From assembly GCA_019637295.1 (NCBI GenBank), contig JAHBVX010000006.1:430893-494892 (forward strand): a stretch of 64,000 nucleotides of DNA. The letters are read 5' to 3'. Each line of letters starts with the position of its first letter. The first letter of the stretch is position 1. Under the pieces are notes generated by a model. The model was not told the origin of the DNA. It saw only the letters and a program-made list of their open reading frames with translations, and searched no databases. A program made the translations under genes and the position numbers. This DNA is from Polyangiaceae bacterium. Its GTDB lineage: Bacteria; Myxococcota_A; Polyangia; Polyangiales; Polyangiaceae. This document shows positions 1 through 7,908 of this stretch, piece by piece.

Positions 1-1
1 G

Positions 2-538
2 TGCCACAAGGTCCACGAGGGCTTCGCCTTTCCCTTCGGTCGCTGCTCCGCGTGCGGAGGCAAGCTCGCCCGCGAGCACGAGACCCACGCCCCGGACGAT
101 CTAGCCCGCGAAGCCGTACAGCAGGCGATGGAGATCGAGCTCGGCGGCTACGCGTTCTACGACCAGGGCGCCAAGACTACGGCGGATCCGGAGCTTGGGG
201 ACATGTTCCGGCGCCTCGCGGCCATGGAGCGCGAGCACCTCGAGTTGCTCGCCGCGCGCTACCACATCGCTACCCCCGAGCTCACGGGCGCTCCCAGCAC
301 TCCTGCGCTGTACATGGCTGCGGACGCCCCGCCCTCGAGTCCGCTGGAGTTACTCGCGCTCGCGCTGGCGATGGAGGAGCGCGCCAAGGCCTTCTTCGCC
401 GAGCGCACCGCGGGGCTCACGCGCGGCAGCGCCGTGTGGCGCATGTACCGCGAGCTCGAGGCCGAAGAACACGAGCACGTCGCCTTGATCGAGACGGAGA
501 TCCAGCGCCGACAGGGCGGCAAGCGGGGGCTGTTGTGA
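2..538 (+). CDS. Rubrerythrin-like (ferritin-like) protein, 5' end missing
   Basis: The reading frame is open from the window edge, so the N-terminus lies outside. The visible part begins with a short Cys segment containing a CSACGG knuckle. A ferritin-like four-helix region follows, with paired Glu and ExxH-type motifs (EREH in the first half, EEHEH in the second) as in rubrerythrins that hold a di-iron site. Likely role is peroxide or iron handling in the cytoplasm; this is inferred from the fold only. An internal ATG at 128 would give a 136-residue protein, but the in-frame Cys motif upstream argues that the gene starts earlier. It is convergent with the zinc-ribbon gene that follows. Confidence 0.7.
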   Translation, partial: CHKVHEGFAFPFGRCSACGGKLAREHETHAPDDLAREAVQQAMEIELGGYAFYDQGAKTTADPELGDMFRRLAAMEREHLELLAARYHIATPELTGAPSTPALYMAADAPPSSPLELLALALAMEERAKAFFAERTAGLTRGSAVWRMYRELEAEEHEHVALIETEIQRRQGGKRGLL

Positions 539-554
539 TGCGCGCCCTCGGCGC

Positions 555-962
555 TCACAGCGGCAGGTAGCCGCGGGCGCGGATCTGCTGCATCGAGCGC
601 AGCATCCGGCTGCCCGGAGACTCGAGCTTGGCGGAGAGCGCTTCGAGACGCGGCACCTCACCCTGGTCGAGCCACACGCCACCGCAGCCGGTACAGCGAT
701 CGACGACCAGGGAGTCGAGAGCGCTGTAGCAGAGCTCCTCGAAGGGCCCGGCGCACTTGGGGCATTTCATGTCCGTCGCACGAGCGGTCGCGCGGGACTG
801 CTCGAGGTCTGGAACATCGCGCGCGAGCTCGAAGTAGTACGCCACCTCGCCCGGGTCGAAGAACAGTCCCTTGCAGCCAGCGCAGAAGTCGAGCGTCACG
901 CGCTCGGCCGAGTCGATCTCCCGGAGTTCGGCGGCGCACCGCGGACAAGTCAGGCTGGCCAT
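555..962 (-). CDS. Protein with two TFIIB-type zinc ribbons
   Basis: A 135-residue protein made of two zf-TFIIB-like ribbons. Each has the CPxC pair, a second Cys pair (CAGC and CTGC) and the typical tail (FFDPGE and VWLDQGE). The family is common and binds zinc, but a function is not established. The ATG at 962 is chosen because TAAGCT lies 7 nt upstream, as at other starts here; a GTG at 998 would overlap the end of the upstream gene. It is downstream of and co-oriented with the 533-residue unknown gene. Confidence 0.75.
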   Translation of the reverse strand: MASLTCPRCAAELREIDSAERVTLDFCAGCKGLFFDPGEVAYYFELARDVPDLEQSRATARATDMKCPKCAGPFEELCYSALDSLVVDRCTGCGGVWLDQGEVPRLEALSAKLESPGSRMLRSMQQIRARGYLPL

Positions 963-969
963 GGCGCCC

Positions 970-975
970 AGCTTA
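970..975 (-). promoter_or_regulatory. TANNNT-type -10 box (TAAGCT)
   Basis: On the minus strand TAAGCT ends 7 nt before the ATG at 962, with no Shine-Dalgarno between. This suggests a leaderless transcript. No -35 was identified. Confidence 0.4.
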
Positions 976-987
976 CGACCACGTCCC

Positions 988-2589
988 TCAGTTGTCACTG
1001 ATGTACAGCTTGAGCGCGCCCGCAGCCGCGCGCCGATCGAAGGGTACGTCCGCCAGGGCGTCGCGTCGGGAGATGTCCTCGAACAGCTGCATCAAGAAGC
1101 TGTGGAACGCGACGCATTCGTCGATGGCCTCCTCCAACCGATTCGGGTCGACCAGGTCCGTGTCTTGAAGTCGCGTCATGGCCCGGATGAACGCGTCGAA
1201 GCGCGGGTAGTCCGTGGCGCGCAGCAGCGGGTAGCCCATGGCGCGGAAGTAGGACAGGAACTCGCGCACGTACTGGAAGTTGTAGACGGGCGCCCAGCGG
1301 TCCTCCGCCGGTGAGTACTGCGCCTTGGTCGCGAAGGCGCGCACGATCTGGGCGAACATCCACACGTCTCGGCGCAAGCGCTCGCTGGTCTCTCGCGCCG
1401 CTGCGTGGTCGTCGAATACACCGTCCTCTTCGAGGGCGACGCCGAGCGCCTTGCCCAAGAACAAGATCGCGTTGCGCAGCGCGGGCCGCAGGCTGGATGA
1501 CGCCGTGAGCAGCGCGGCGTGCAGCTCCGCGTCGCCCAGCATCCCCTCCGGGGACGGCAGATCGTGCTGAAAGACACGCCGCACCTCGAGCCGGAGGCTG
1601 CCCGCGATGCCCTCGAGCGCGCTCTTGATGCCGAGCAGTCGGTGCCCCGAGGCGCGCAGGTGCGAGCTCTGCTCCAGCAAGCGACTGGCCGGCGTGCGCA
1701 GCAGATCCTGCTCGTAGCCCTGAGCGAGCAAGAGGCCCGAGCGGCGCCGCAGGTAGTCCGAGAGCGCGCGCGCGTCCGAGCGCAGCACGCTGAGCACCAG
1801 GTACGCACGCCCAGCCGCGCGGCGGCGACGCCCTCCCACGTCCACCGCGATGCGCCCGAGGAGACGCACGTAGCGCAGCATGCGAAACAGCGCCAAGAAC
1901 GTGAGGGCCACCAAGCGATGGGCGTGCTGCCCCGGCACGCTCCGGATCAGATCGAGCACCTGGCCCGAGCGAATGCGATCGAACTCGGGCCGAAACTCCA
2001 GCGCCGTGAGGGGGTTGAAGAACGTGTTGTGGTTCACCTCGCGCTGAACCGTGCCGAGTACGGCGTAGAACAGGCGGAATGGCACCCGCTGCCCGCGGAG
2101 CACGCCTTCCACCACCTCCACGGTGCTCGTGAGCGATTGACGGAGCGCGACCAAGCTGTCTTCGGGGGTCTGCTGCGCGGTGCCTTCTTGCGCCAACCGG
2201 GTGCGGAGGTTGTCTTCCGGGAGCACCGTCTCGAGATAGCGATGGAACACCAGCCGGCGATCCCGCGTGCCGAGCAGCTGCCGCGACAGCCCGAGCGCCC
2301 GGTGCAAGCCGTCTCGAAACAGCACGGTGGGTTGGCGGAAGTCGAGGGCGACGGTCGGCGTCCGGCGCAACTGACCGGGCTGATTGCGAGGGTTCGAGAA
2401 GCAAGCGCTGGCCTTGAGCAGCACCTCGAGCTCGAACAATGCTTCCTCCTTGCCGTCGAGCGCGAGCCCTTGAAACCACTGGTCGCGCAGCGTGCGCTGC
2501 TCGTGCGCGAGCGAACGCGTGCGGTCGAGCAGATCGCTGTAGGCATCGCCCTCGGGCAGCGTGCTCGGGCGAAGCGCGAGCTGAGCCAT
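988..2589 (-). CDS. Conserved-looking hypothetical protein, 533 aa
   Basis: I do not recognise a family. The protein is Arg- and Leu-rich and largely helical, with no signal peptide, obvious membrane segment or catalytic motif. It is therefore probably cytoplasmic. It starts 9 nt after the stop of the AgmX-type lipoprotein gene on the same strand, so the two are probably co-transcribed and translationally close. The coding assignment rests on the long uninterrupted frame and operon context. Confidence 0.65.
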   Translation of the reverse strand: MAQLALRPSTLPEGDAYSDLLDRTRSLAHEQRTLRDQWFQGLALDGKEEALFELEVLLKASACFSNPRNQPGQLRRTPTVALDFRQPTVLFRDGLHRALGLSRQLLGTRDRRLVFHRYLETVLPEDNLRTRLAQEGTAQQTPEDSLVALRQSLTSTVEVVEGVLRGQRVPFRLFYAVLGTVQREVNHNTFFNPLTALEFRPEFDRIRSGQVLDLIRSVPGQHAHRLVALTFLALFRMLRYVRLLGRIAVDVGGRRRRAAGRAYLVLSVLRSDARALSDYLRRRSGLLLAQGYEQDLLRTPASRLLEQSSHLRASGHRLLGIKSALEGIAGSLRLEVRRVFQHDLPSPEGMLGDAELHAALLTASSSLRPALRNAILFLGKALGVALEEDGVFDDHAAARETSERLRRDVWMFAQIVRAFATKAQYSPAEDRWAPVYNFQYVREFLSYFRAMGYPLLRATDYPRFDAFIRAMTRLQDTDLVDPNRLEEAIDECVAFHSFLMQLFEDISRRDALADVPFDRRAAAGALKLYISDN

Positions 2590-2598
2590 CGAACGCCG

Positions 2599-3114
2599 TC
2601 AGGGCTTGAAGTTGAACGGATAGTTGACCGTCGTGTCCATGCCGCGGACGGACGGGGGGAACTTCAGTTTCTTCAGCTCGGCGACCGCGCACTTGACCAC
2701 GTCCGGCGCCTTCAGGTCACTGCGCTCCGGGTTCATCTCTGCGCTCTTGACGGTGCCCTCGCCGTCGAGCGTGAAGGTGAGCGTCAGGGTGCCCGCGAGG
2801 GTCGGGATCTCCTTGCGCAGCTTGTCGTAGCAGTCACGAAAGGGCTTGCGGTTGTCCACGATCACCTTCTGGATCGACTCGGTGTCGCGGTCCTTGGGCT
2901 CGCCGCTGGCCGAGTCCCCGCTCCCTTCACCCTCCGCGCCGCCGGCGGCCCCTTCGCCCGGCTCCGGGGCGATGTCCTCGCCCCCGGCCGCGGCGCCACC
3001 CACCGGATCGTCTCCGCCGGTCTTCGCCGGCGGCTGCGAGCTGCAGCCCCAGAACCCGAGCACCCCGAGGAGCACCGCACCCGCTACGCCGTGGGCCACA
3101 CTACATCCGTGCAT
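2599..3114 (-). CDS. Lipoprotein with AgmX/PglI C-terminal (TonB-like) domain
   Basis: The N-terminus is a lipoprotein signal ending in a lipobox-like GFWGC. A low-complexity Gly/Ala/Pro/Glu linker follows. The C-terminal ~95 residues match the AgmX/PglI-type C-terminal pattern: conserved RDCYD near its start, a TLTFTLDGEG strand pair and a late VKCAVAELKKLKFPP segment. In Myxococcus, AgmX-type proteins are linked to gliding and envelope complexes; here the partner is unknown. Start choice: ATG at 3114 has TAGGAT 7 nt upstream; an ATG at 3123 would add three residues. Confidence 0.75.
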   Translation of the reverse strand: MHGCSVAHGVAGAVLLGVLGFWGCSSQPPAKTGGDDPVGGAAAGGEDIAPEPGEGAAGGAEGEGSGDSASGEPKDRDTESIQKVIVDNRKPFRDCYDKLRKEIPTLAGTLTLTFTLDGEGTVKSAEMNPERSDLKAPDVVKCAVAELKKLKFPPSVRGMDTTVNYPFNFKP

Positions 3115-3121
3115 GGCCGCC

Positions 3122-3127
3122 ATCCTA
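3122..3127 (-). promoter_or_regulatory. TANNNT-type -10 box (TAGGAT)
   Basis: Minus-strand TAGGAT ends 7 nt before ATG 3114 of the AgmX-type lipoprotein. It is a candidate leaderless promoter for the two-gene unit ending at 988. Confidence 0.4.
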
Positions 3128-3460
3128 CTGCGGATCGGGTCCTCGTGCACAGGCGCGCTCTCGGAAGCGTCAGCGTAAGCAGCGGTAATCATTGAACTCG
3201 AGCTTGCGGTCCAGGCACGTGCGGGTTGCTCCAGCCAGCCCATGCGGCGTTGGTAGCCAGACGGGACTGCGGAGTTCGAGTGGTGAGCGGGCGAGCTCGC
3301 CGTAGCCAGTCGAAGCCGCGCGTCGAGTTCAACGAACGGTGCTGCCCGCCGGACGGGCCTAGGATCCCGTGAGGGTTCGATCGCGCGCCGATCCGCGCTA
3401 CACGCGTGGTCGTCGAGCTTCCGCTCCCGGGCGGAGTGCGTTCGAAGCAGGAGAGACACC
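3128..3460. other. Intergenic region between divergent genes
   Basis: A stretch of about 330 bp with no credible gene. It contains a small hairpin (GCCCG, 5-nt loop, CGGGC) near 3345 and, at its right end, an AGGAGAG Shine-Dalgarno at 3449-3455 that serves the thiolase ATG at 3461. I see no convincing -35/-10 pair. Confidence 0.5.
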
Positions 3461-4651
3461 ATGACCCACCACGTGAATGAAGTCTTCATCGTCAGCGCGA
3501 CGCGTACCCCGATTGGCTCGTACCTCGGGGCGCTGTCCACGGTCTCTGCGCCGCGACTCGGTGCCGCTGCGGTACGCGCCGCGGTCGAGCGCGCCGGCCT
3601 GAAGCCCGAGCAGATCGAGGAGGTGTTCCTCGGCAACGTGCTGTCAGCGGGCATCGGCCAGGCTCCCGCGCGGCAGGCGTCCCTGTACGCGGGCATCCCC
3701 GACTCGGTCCCCTGCACCACCGTGAGCAAGGTGTGCGGCTCGGGGCTGCAGTCGGTGATCCTGGCGGCGCGCGCGCTGATGCTCGGTGACGTGTCCGTGG
3801 CCGTCGCCGGCGGCATGGAGTCGATGTCGAACGTTCCCTACTACCTCGACAAGGCACGCGTCGGTTACCGCATGGGGGACGGCAAGCTCGTGGACGGAAT
3901 GATCTTCGATGGTCTGTGGGATCCGTACAAGGACTTCCACATGGGCAACGCCGGCGAGCTGTGCGCCAAGGAGTACGGACTCTCGCGCGAGGCGCAGGAC
4001 GAGTTCGCGCGCGAGAGTTACCGGCGCGCGATGGCGGCGATCAACGAGGGCTCCTTCAAGTCCGAGATCGCTGCCGTGGAGGTCCCGCAGCGCAAGGGCG
4101 ATCCGCTCGTCGTGAGCCAGGACGAAGAGCCGGGCCGGAGCGATCCGAGCAAGTTCGACAAGCTGCGGCCTGCGTTCACCAAAGACGGCACCATCACCGC
4201 CGCGAACGCTTCCACCATCAACGACGGCGCGTCGGCCCTGGTGCTGGCCACCGGCGAAGCGGTCAAGCAGCACGGGCTCACGCCGCTGGCTCGCGTGGTG
4301 GGCTACGGCGGCGCAGCCCAGGCGCCCGAGTGGTTCACGACCGCGCCGGCCAAGGCCATCGACGTGACCTTGAAGAAGCTCGGGCTTGGCGCGGGTGACG
4401 TGGACCTGTACGAGATCAACGAAGCCTTTGCGTGCGTGACCATGGCCTGCAACAAGCTCGCGGGCCTCGATCCGGAGCGCGTCAACGTGCGCGGCGGCGC
4501 CGTGGCCCTCGGTCACCCCATCGGCGCGTCGGGAGCGCGCATCTTGACCACGCTGATCTTCGCGCTGCGCGATCAGAAGAAGAAGCGCGGCCTGGCCACG
4601 CTGTGCATCGGCGGCGGAGAGGCCGTGGCGGTCGTCGTCGAGAGCGTGTGA
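3461..4651 (+). CDS. Acetyl-CoA acetyltransferase (thiolase)
   Basis: A 396-residue thiolase of normal length. The acyl-accepting Cys is C92 in VCGSGLQ. The conserved His lies in GGAVALGHPIGASG, and the proton-transfer Cys in LCIGGGEA near residue 384. NEAF motif residues are also present. It should interconvert two acetyl-CoA and acetoacetyl-CoA, or act on longer 3-ketoacyl-CoA; the sequence does not decide between biosynthetic and degradative use. A strong Shine-Dalgarno (AGGAGAG) fixes the start. The MBL-fold gene follows after 16 nt, suggesting an operon. Confidence 0.93.
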   Translation: MTHHVNEVFIVSATRTPIGSYLGALSTVSAPRLGAAAVRAAVERAGLKPEQIEEVFLGNVLSAGIGQAPARQASLYAGIPDSVPCTTVSKVCGSGLQSVILAARALMLGDVSVAVAGGMESMSNVPYYLDKARVGYRMGDGKLVDGMIFDGLWDPYKDFHMGNAGELCAKEYGLSREAQDEFARESYRRAMAAINEGSFKSEIAAVEVPQRKGDPLVVSQDEEPGRSDPSKFDKLRPAFTKDGTITAANASTINDGASALVLATGEAVKQHGLTPLARVVGYGGAAQAPEWFTTAPAKAIDVTLKKLGLGAGDVDLYEINEAFACVTMACNKLAGLDPERVNVRGGAVALGHPIGASGARILTTLIFALRDQKKKRGLATLCIGGGEAVAVVVESV

Positions 4652-4667
4652 GCGCCCTCACGGAGCC

Positions 4668-5507
4668 ATGCGCCCCGTCGAGTCGTTCGCAATCCCCCGT
4701 CACGCGGCACGCACTCCGACCCTGCCGCCGGCGACCCATACGAACAGCTACGCCCTCGGCGAACGGGAGGTCCTGCTCGTCGAGCCGGCGACACCGTACG
4801 AGGACGAGCGGCGGCTGTGGGTCGAGTGGGCACGAGGCTTCACCAGTCGCGGGCAGCGCCTGGTGGCGTTGCTGCTGACCCACCACCACGCCGACCACGT
4901 GGGTGGCGCCGAGTTCTTCGCGGACGCCCTCGGGCTACCCATTTGGGCGCACGCCGAGACCGCGGCGCGGCTGCCGCAGCTGGCGATCGCGCGCCTGCTC
5001 GCCGACGGGGACGTGCTCGAGCTCGCCGGACCCACGCCGCAGCGCTGGGACGTGCTGCACACACCCGGCCACGCGCCGGGCCACGTGTGCCTGTTCGAGG
5101 CCGCGCTCGGCGCGGTGATCGCGGGCGACATGGTGGCCAGCGAGGGCACCATCCTGATCGCCCCCGGGGATGGCGACATGGCCCGCTACCTCGTGGAGCT
5201 ACGGCGCCTCGAGGCGCTCGGCGCGCGCGTGGCCCTGCCCGCGCATGGCGCGCCCATCGAGCAGCCGTCGGCCTCGTTCGCTCACTACGTGCGCCACCGA
5301 CTGATGCGCGAGGCCAAGATTCTCGGGGCGATTCGCGCTCTGGGCGCCGCAGGGGTCGACGAGCTGCTCGCGCTGTCTTACGACGACGTGCCTCGGGAGA
5401 TCTGGCCGCTCGCGCGGCTGTCGCAGCAAGCTCACCTCGACAAGCTGCTTGCGGAAGGCCAAGTCGAGCGTGATGATGATCGCTACCGTGAGTACCCGTC
5501 GCGATGA
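4668..5507 (+). CDS. Metallo-beta-lactamase-fold hydrolase (LACTB2/glyoxalase-II-like)
   Basis: A 279-residue MBL-fold protein. THHHADH at residues 71-77 is the HxHxDH metal motif, followed by HTPGHAPGH and an AGDMV metal-ligand Asp. The C-terminal ~80 residues resemble the winged-helix-like tail of LACTB2-type proteins. The substrate is unknown; thioester or RNA hydrolysis are both known in the broader family. It lies 16 nt after the thiolase with a GGAG Shine-Dalgarno. Confidence 0.85.
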   Translation: MRPVESFAIPRHAARTPTLPPATHTNSYALGEREVLLVEPATPYEDERRLWVEWARGFTSRGQRLVALLLTHHHADHVGGAEFFADALGLPIWAHAETAARLPQLAIARLLADGDVLELAGPTPQRWDVLHTPGHAPGHVCLFEAALGAVIAGDMVASEGTILIAPGDGDMARYLVELRRLEALGARVALPAHGAPIEQPSASFAHYVRHRLMREAKILGAIRALGAAGVDELLALSYDDVPREIWPLARLSQQAHLDKLLAEGQVERDDDRYREYPSR

Positions 5508-5709
5508 GTTCGAGTGCGCCGTCGTCTCCGCGCTTTATTTGATGGACCGACGCGGTGACGAGCTGCTCGCCTGCTTGCGCGAGCCCGGGGTGGCGGCGCG
5601 ACGCTTCGTCCGCGAGCTCGAGCACGAGGAGCGACGCGAGCGCGCGCGCAGCTTGGCCTCACGCGTCACCGTCATCGTCCGGGCGTTGGAGGCGCGCGCG
5701 CTCACATGA
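5473..5709 (+). CDS. Small hypothetical protein in operon with SctL/FliH-like gene
   Basis: About 78 residues, hydrophilic, Arg/Glu-rich and probably helical, with no motif I recognise. It overlaps the end of the MBL gene and, by 4 nt, the start of the SctL-like gene. This tight coupling supports a real gene. Start choice between adjacent ATGs at 5473/5476 and an earlier ATG at 5449 is uncertain. It might be a partner of the downstream stator, but this is inference. Confidence 0.5.
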   Translation: MMIATVSTRRDEFECAVVSALYLMDRRGDELLACLREPGVAARRFVRELEHEERRERARSLASRVTVIVRALEARALT

Positions 5710-6350
5710 CGCTCACCCGAGGACGGGTGCTGCGCGGCGCCGAAGGGCTGGAGCCGATCCCAGCGCCTTCACGCTCTGCGGCGCCCCGCGGGCGCATCGC
5801 GCCGCGAGAGCTCGTGGACGCGGAGCTGCGCGCCAAGGCGATCGTCGCCGCCGCCGAGGCCCACGCCAGCGAGATCGTCGCGCGCGCCGAGGCCAGCGTC
5901 GCGGACGTCCGCCTGCGGGCGGAGACCGAAGGACGCGCGCAGGGTCTGGCCGAGGTGGCGGCGCACGCCCTTCGCTTGTCCACCCTCGAGGCACGCGCCG
6001 ACGAGCGCGCGCTCGACCGCATCGTCCAGATCGCGACGGTGCTCGCGGAGCGACTCCTCGGCGAAGCACTCGCGCTCGATCCAGCCCGGGTGCGAGCGCT
6101 AGCACGGCAGGCCATCAGCGAGGCCCGGGGTGCTCGCGCCGTCACGGTCCTGGCACACCCCGAGGACGCGGCCTTGCTGGCGGTGGACGTGGCGCTGCTC
6201 GGCGATCCGAGCGCGATCGCGATCCAGCCCGACGCGACGCTGGCGCGTGGACACTTGGTGCTGCACACGGAGATCGGCGTGCTCGATGCGGACCTCGGCC
6301 CGCAGCTCGGCCGTCTCTCGCTCCGCCTGCGCGAGTCGCTGACCCCATGA
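5706..6350 (+). CDS. SctL/FliH-like stator protein
   Basis: A 214-residue protein with a basic N-terminus, a long Ala/Glu/Arg helical stalk (about 35-110), and a C-terminal domain ending in the pattern ARGHLVLHTEIGVLDADLG plus QLGRL. That pattern is characteristic of type III secretion SctL/HrpE/YscL and flagellar FliH. Known family members regulate the SctN/FliI ATPase. No other secretion gene occurs in the window, so this is an orphan here. Its stop overlaps the start of the protease gene in ATGA. Confidence 0.8.
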   Translation: MTLTRGRVLRGAEGLEPIPAPSRSAAPRGRIAPRELVDAELRAKAIVAAAEAHASEIVARAEASVADVRLRAETEGRAQGLAEVAAHALRLSTLEARADERALDRIVQIATVLAERLLGEALALDPARVRALARQAISEARGARAVTVLAHPEDAALLAVDVALLGDPSAIAIQPDATLARGHLVLHTEIGVLDADLGPQLGRLSLRLRESLTP

Positions 6351-7393
6351 AGAGCGATCCGGCTCCGTCGTTCCCACCCGTGCAGGGCCCGCCGCGAGAG
6401 CCCGCCTCCAGCCGCTCGGGGGCGAGTGTCGCGCTGCCGCGCGAGGGCGACGACCCACTGCCGAACTTCAACTGGCGCACCAACCTGTGGCTGTTCGTCG
6501 CCACGGTGGCGAGCGTGTTCTTCGTCGGGCAGAGCTGGACCGCGCGAGAGGGCCTGTCCGGGCTCGCACAGCTCGTGAGCGCCTGGACGTTCGCGGTGCC
6601 GCTGCTGGCGATCTTGGTGTGTCACGAGTTCGGTCACTACATCGCGGCGCGCATCCACCGCGTACCGGCGTCGCTGCCCTACTTCTTGCCGCTGCCCATC
6701 CTCAACCCGTTCGGGACCCTCGGCGCGGTGATCGTGATGCCGCGTCGCATTCGCTCTGCCAACGCGCTGCTCGACATCGGCGCGGCCGGGCCGCTGGCGG
6801 GCATGGCGCTCGCCGTGCCCATCATGCTCTGGGGCCTCTCGCTGTCGGAGCTCGGGCCCCGCAGCACCAGCGGCTACATCCAAGAGGGCCAGAGCATCCT
6901 GTACTTTGCGCTCAAGGCCGCCGTCTTCGGCCACATCCCAGCGGACCAGGATGTGCACCTGCACCCCACGGCCCTCGCCGCATGGGCCGGCTTTCTCGTC
7001 ACCTTCTTGAACCTCTTGCCCTTCGGCCAGCTCGATGGAGGTCACGTCGCGTTCGCTTTGTTCGGGCGCAAGCAGAACCAGCTCGCGAAGTGGTTCCTCT
7101 TCACGCCCGTGGTGTTGATGCTCTACAACGCTTGGCTCTTCGTGGTGCCGCTGCTCCGCCGTGGCTTCACCGCCGGGTTCGACAGCATCGCGTCGACCGA
7201 GTGGCTACCCGTCAGCTCCGTGACGGTTTGGGTCACGATCTTCATCCTGCTGCTCGTGATGCGGCGCTCCGCCGGCTCCGACCACCCGCCGGTCGACGAC
7301 CCGGTGCTGTCGCCCGGGCGCAAGCTGACCGCCGCCTTCACGCTCGGCTTGTTCGTGCTGTTGTTCATGCCCTCGCCCTGGGTCGTGTTCTGA
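6347..7393 (+). CDS. Site-2-protease-type M50 membrane metallopeptidase
   Basis: A 348-residue multi-pass membrane protein. HEFGH at 93-97 is the zinc motif, and NLLPFGQLDGGH near residue 225 supplies the LDG Asp ligand. Six or so hydrophobic segments are visible. There is no PDZ domain, so it resembles short M50 peptidases rather than RseP. Site-2 proteases cut membrane-bound substrates; the substrate here is unknown. The start is the ATG inside the ATGA overlap with the stator gene. Confidence 0.88.
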   Translation: MKSDPAPSFPPVQGPPREPASSRSGASVALPREGDDPLPNFNWRTNLWLFVATVASVFFVGQSWTAREGLSGLAQLVSAWTFAVPLLAILVCHEFGHYIAARIHRVPASLPYFLPLPILNPFGTLGAVIVMPRRIRSANALLDIGAAGPLAGMALAVPIMLWGLSLSELGPRSTSGYIQEGQSILYFALKAAVFGHIPADQDVHLHPTALAAWAGFLVTFLNLLPFGQLDGGHVAFALFGRKQNQLAKWFLFTPVVLMLYNAWLFVVPLLRRGFTAGFDSIASTEWLPVSSVTVWVTIFILLLVMRRSAGSDHPPVDDPVLSPGRKLTAAFTLGLFVLLFMPSPWVVF

Positions 7394-7414
7394 CCGGAGC
7401 GCGGGCTCGGCGAG

Positions 7415-7900
7415 TCAGGGTTTGGTCCCGAACTTCTTGCGCAGCGCCGCGCACACATTGGGCGGAGCGTAGCGGGTGATGTCGCCGCCGTGCATCGCGA
7501 TCTCGCGCACCAACGACGCGGAGATGAACCCGTAGTTGGTCCGCGTCGGCAAGAACACGGTATCGAGCTCCGGTCGCAGGTCGGCGTTGGCGTGAGCGAT
7601 CTGTAGCTCGTACTCGAAGTCAGTACCGGCGCGCAGCCCTCGCACGATGACGCGAGCCCCCATGCGCACGCCGTACTCGATCAAGAGGCCATCGAAGGAG
7701 TCTACCGTGACGTTCGGGAACGGCTCGCACATCACCGTCAACAGCTCGGTGCGCTCCTCGCTGCTGAACAGGGGCTGCTTGGTGGGGTGACGACCGAGAG
7801 CCACGATCACCTTCGGGAACAGCTTCGACGCGCGTTCCACCAAGTCCAGATGACCGTAGGTGGGCGGGTCGAAGCTGCCGGCGTAGATGGCGAGGTTCAT
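7415..7900 (-). CDS. coaD: Pantetheine-phosphate adenylyltransferase
   Basis: A 161-residue protein of normal length for CoaD, which transfers AMP from ATP to 4'-phosphopantetheine in coenzyme A synthesis. The nucleotidyltransferase signature TYGH is at 14-17, and a C-terminal ISASLVRE matches the ISSTxVRE motif. VIVRGLRAGTDFEYE is also typical. It follows the aspartic-protease-like gene after 8 nt on the same strand and converges with the M50 peptidase. Confidence 0.95.
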   Translation of the reverse strand: MNLAIYAGSFDPPTYGHLDLVERASKLFPKVIVALGRHPTKQPLFSSEERTELLTVMCEPFPNVTVDSFDGLLIEYGVRMGARVIVRGLRAGTDFEYELQIAHANADLRPELDTVFLPTRTNYGFISASLVREIAMHGGDITRYAPPNVCAALRKKFGTKP

Positions 7901-7908
7901 GGTTGGTC

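Noticed and set aside
2599..3816. A 405-residue minus-strand protein extending the AgmX-type lipoprotein
   Set aside because: The extension runs across the intergenic region and thiolase start, and the signal peptide with a -10-like box places the start at 3114.
5706..6350. Type III secretion or flagellar gene cluster
   Set aside because: Only one stator-like gene is present; no ATPase, ring or export gate genes are in the window.
5555..7393. A 612-residue fusion including the M50 peptidase
   Set aside because: The first part is the shadow of the SctL-like gene in another frame; the peptidase starts at 6347 with an ATGA overlap.
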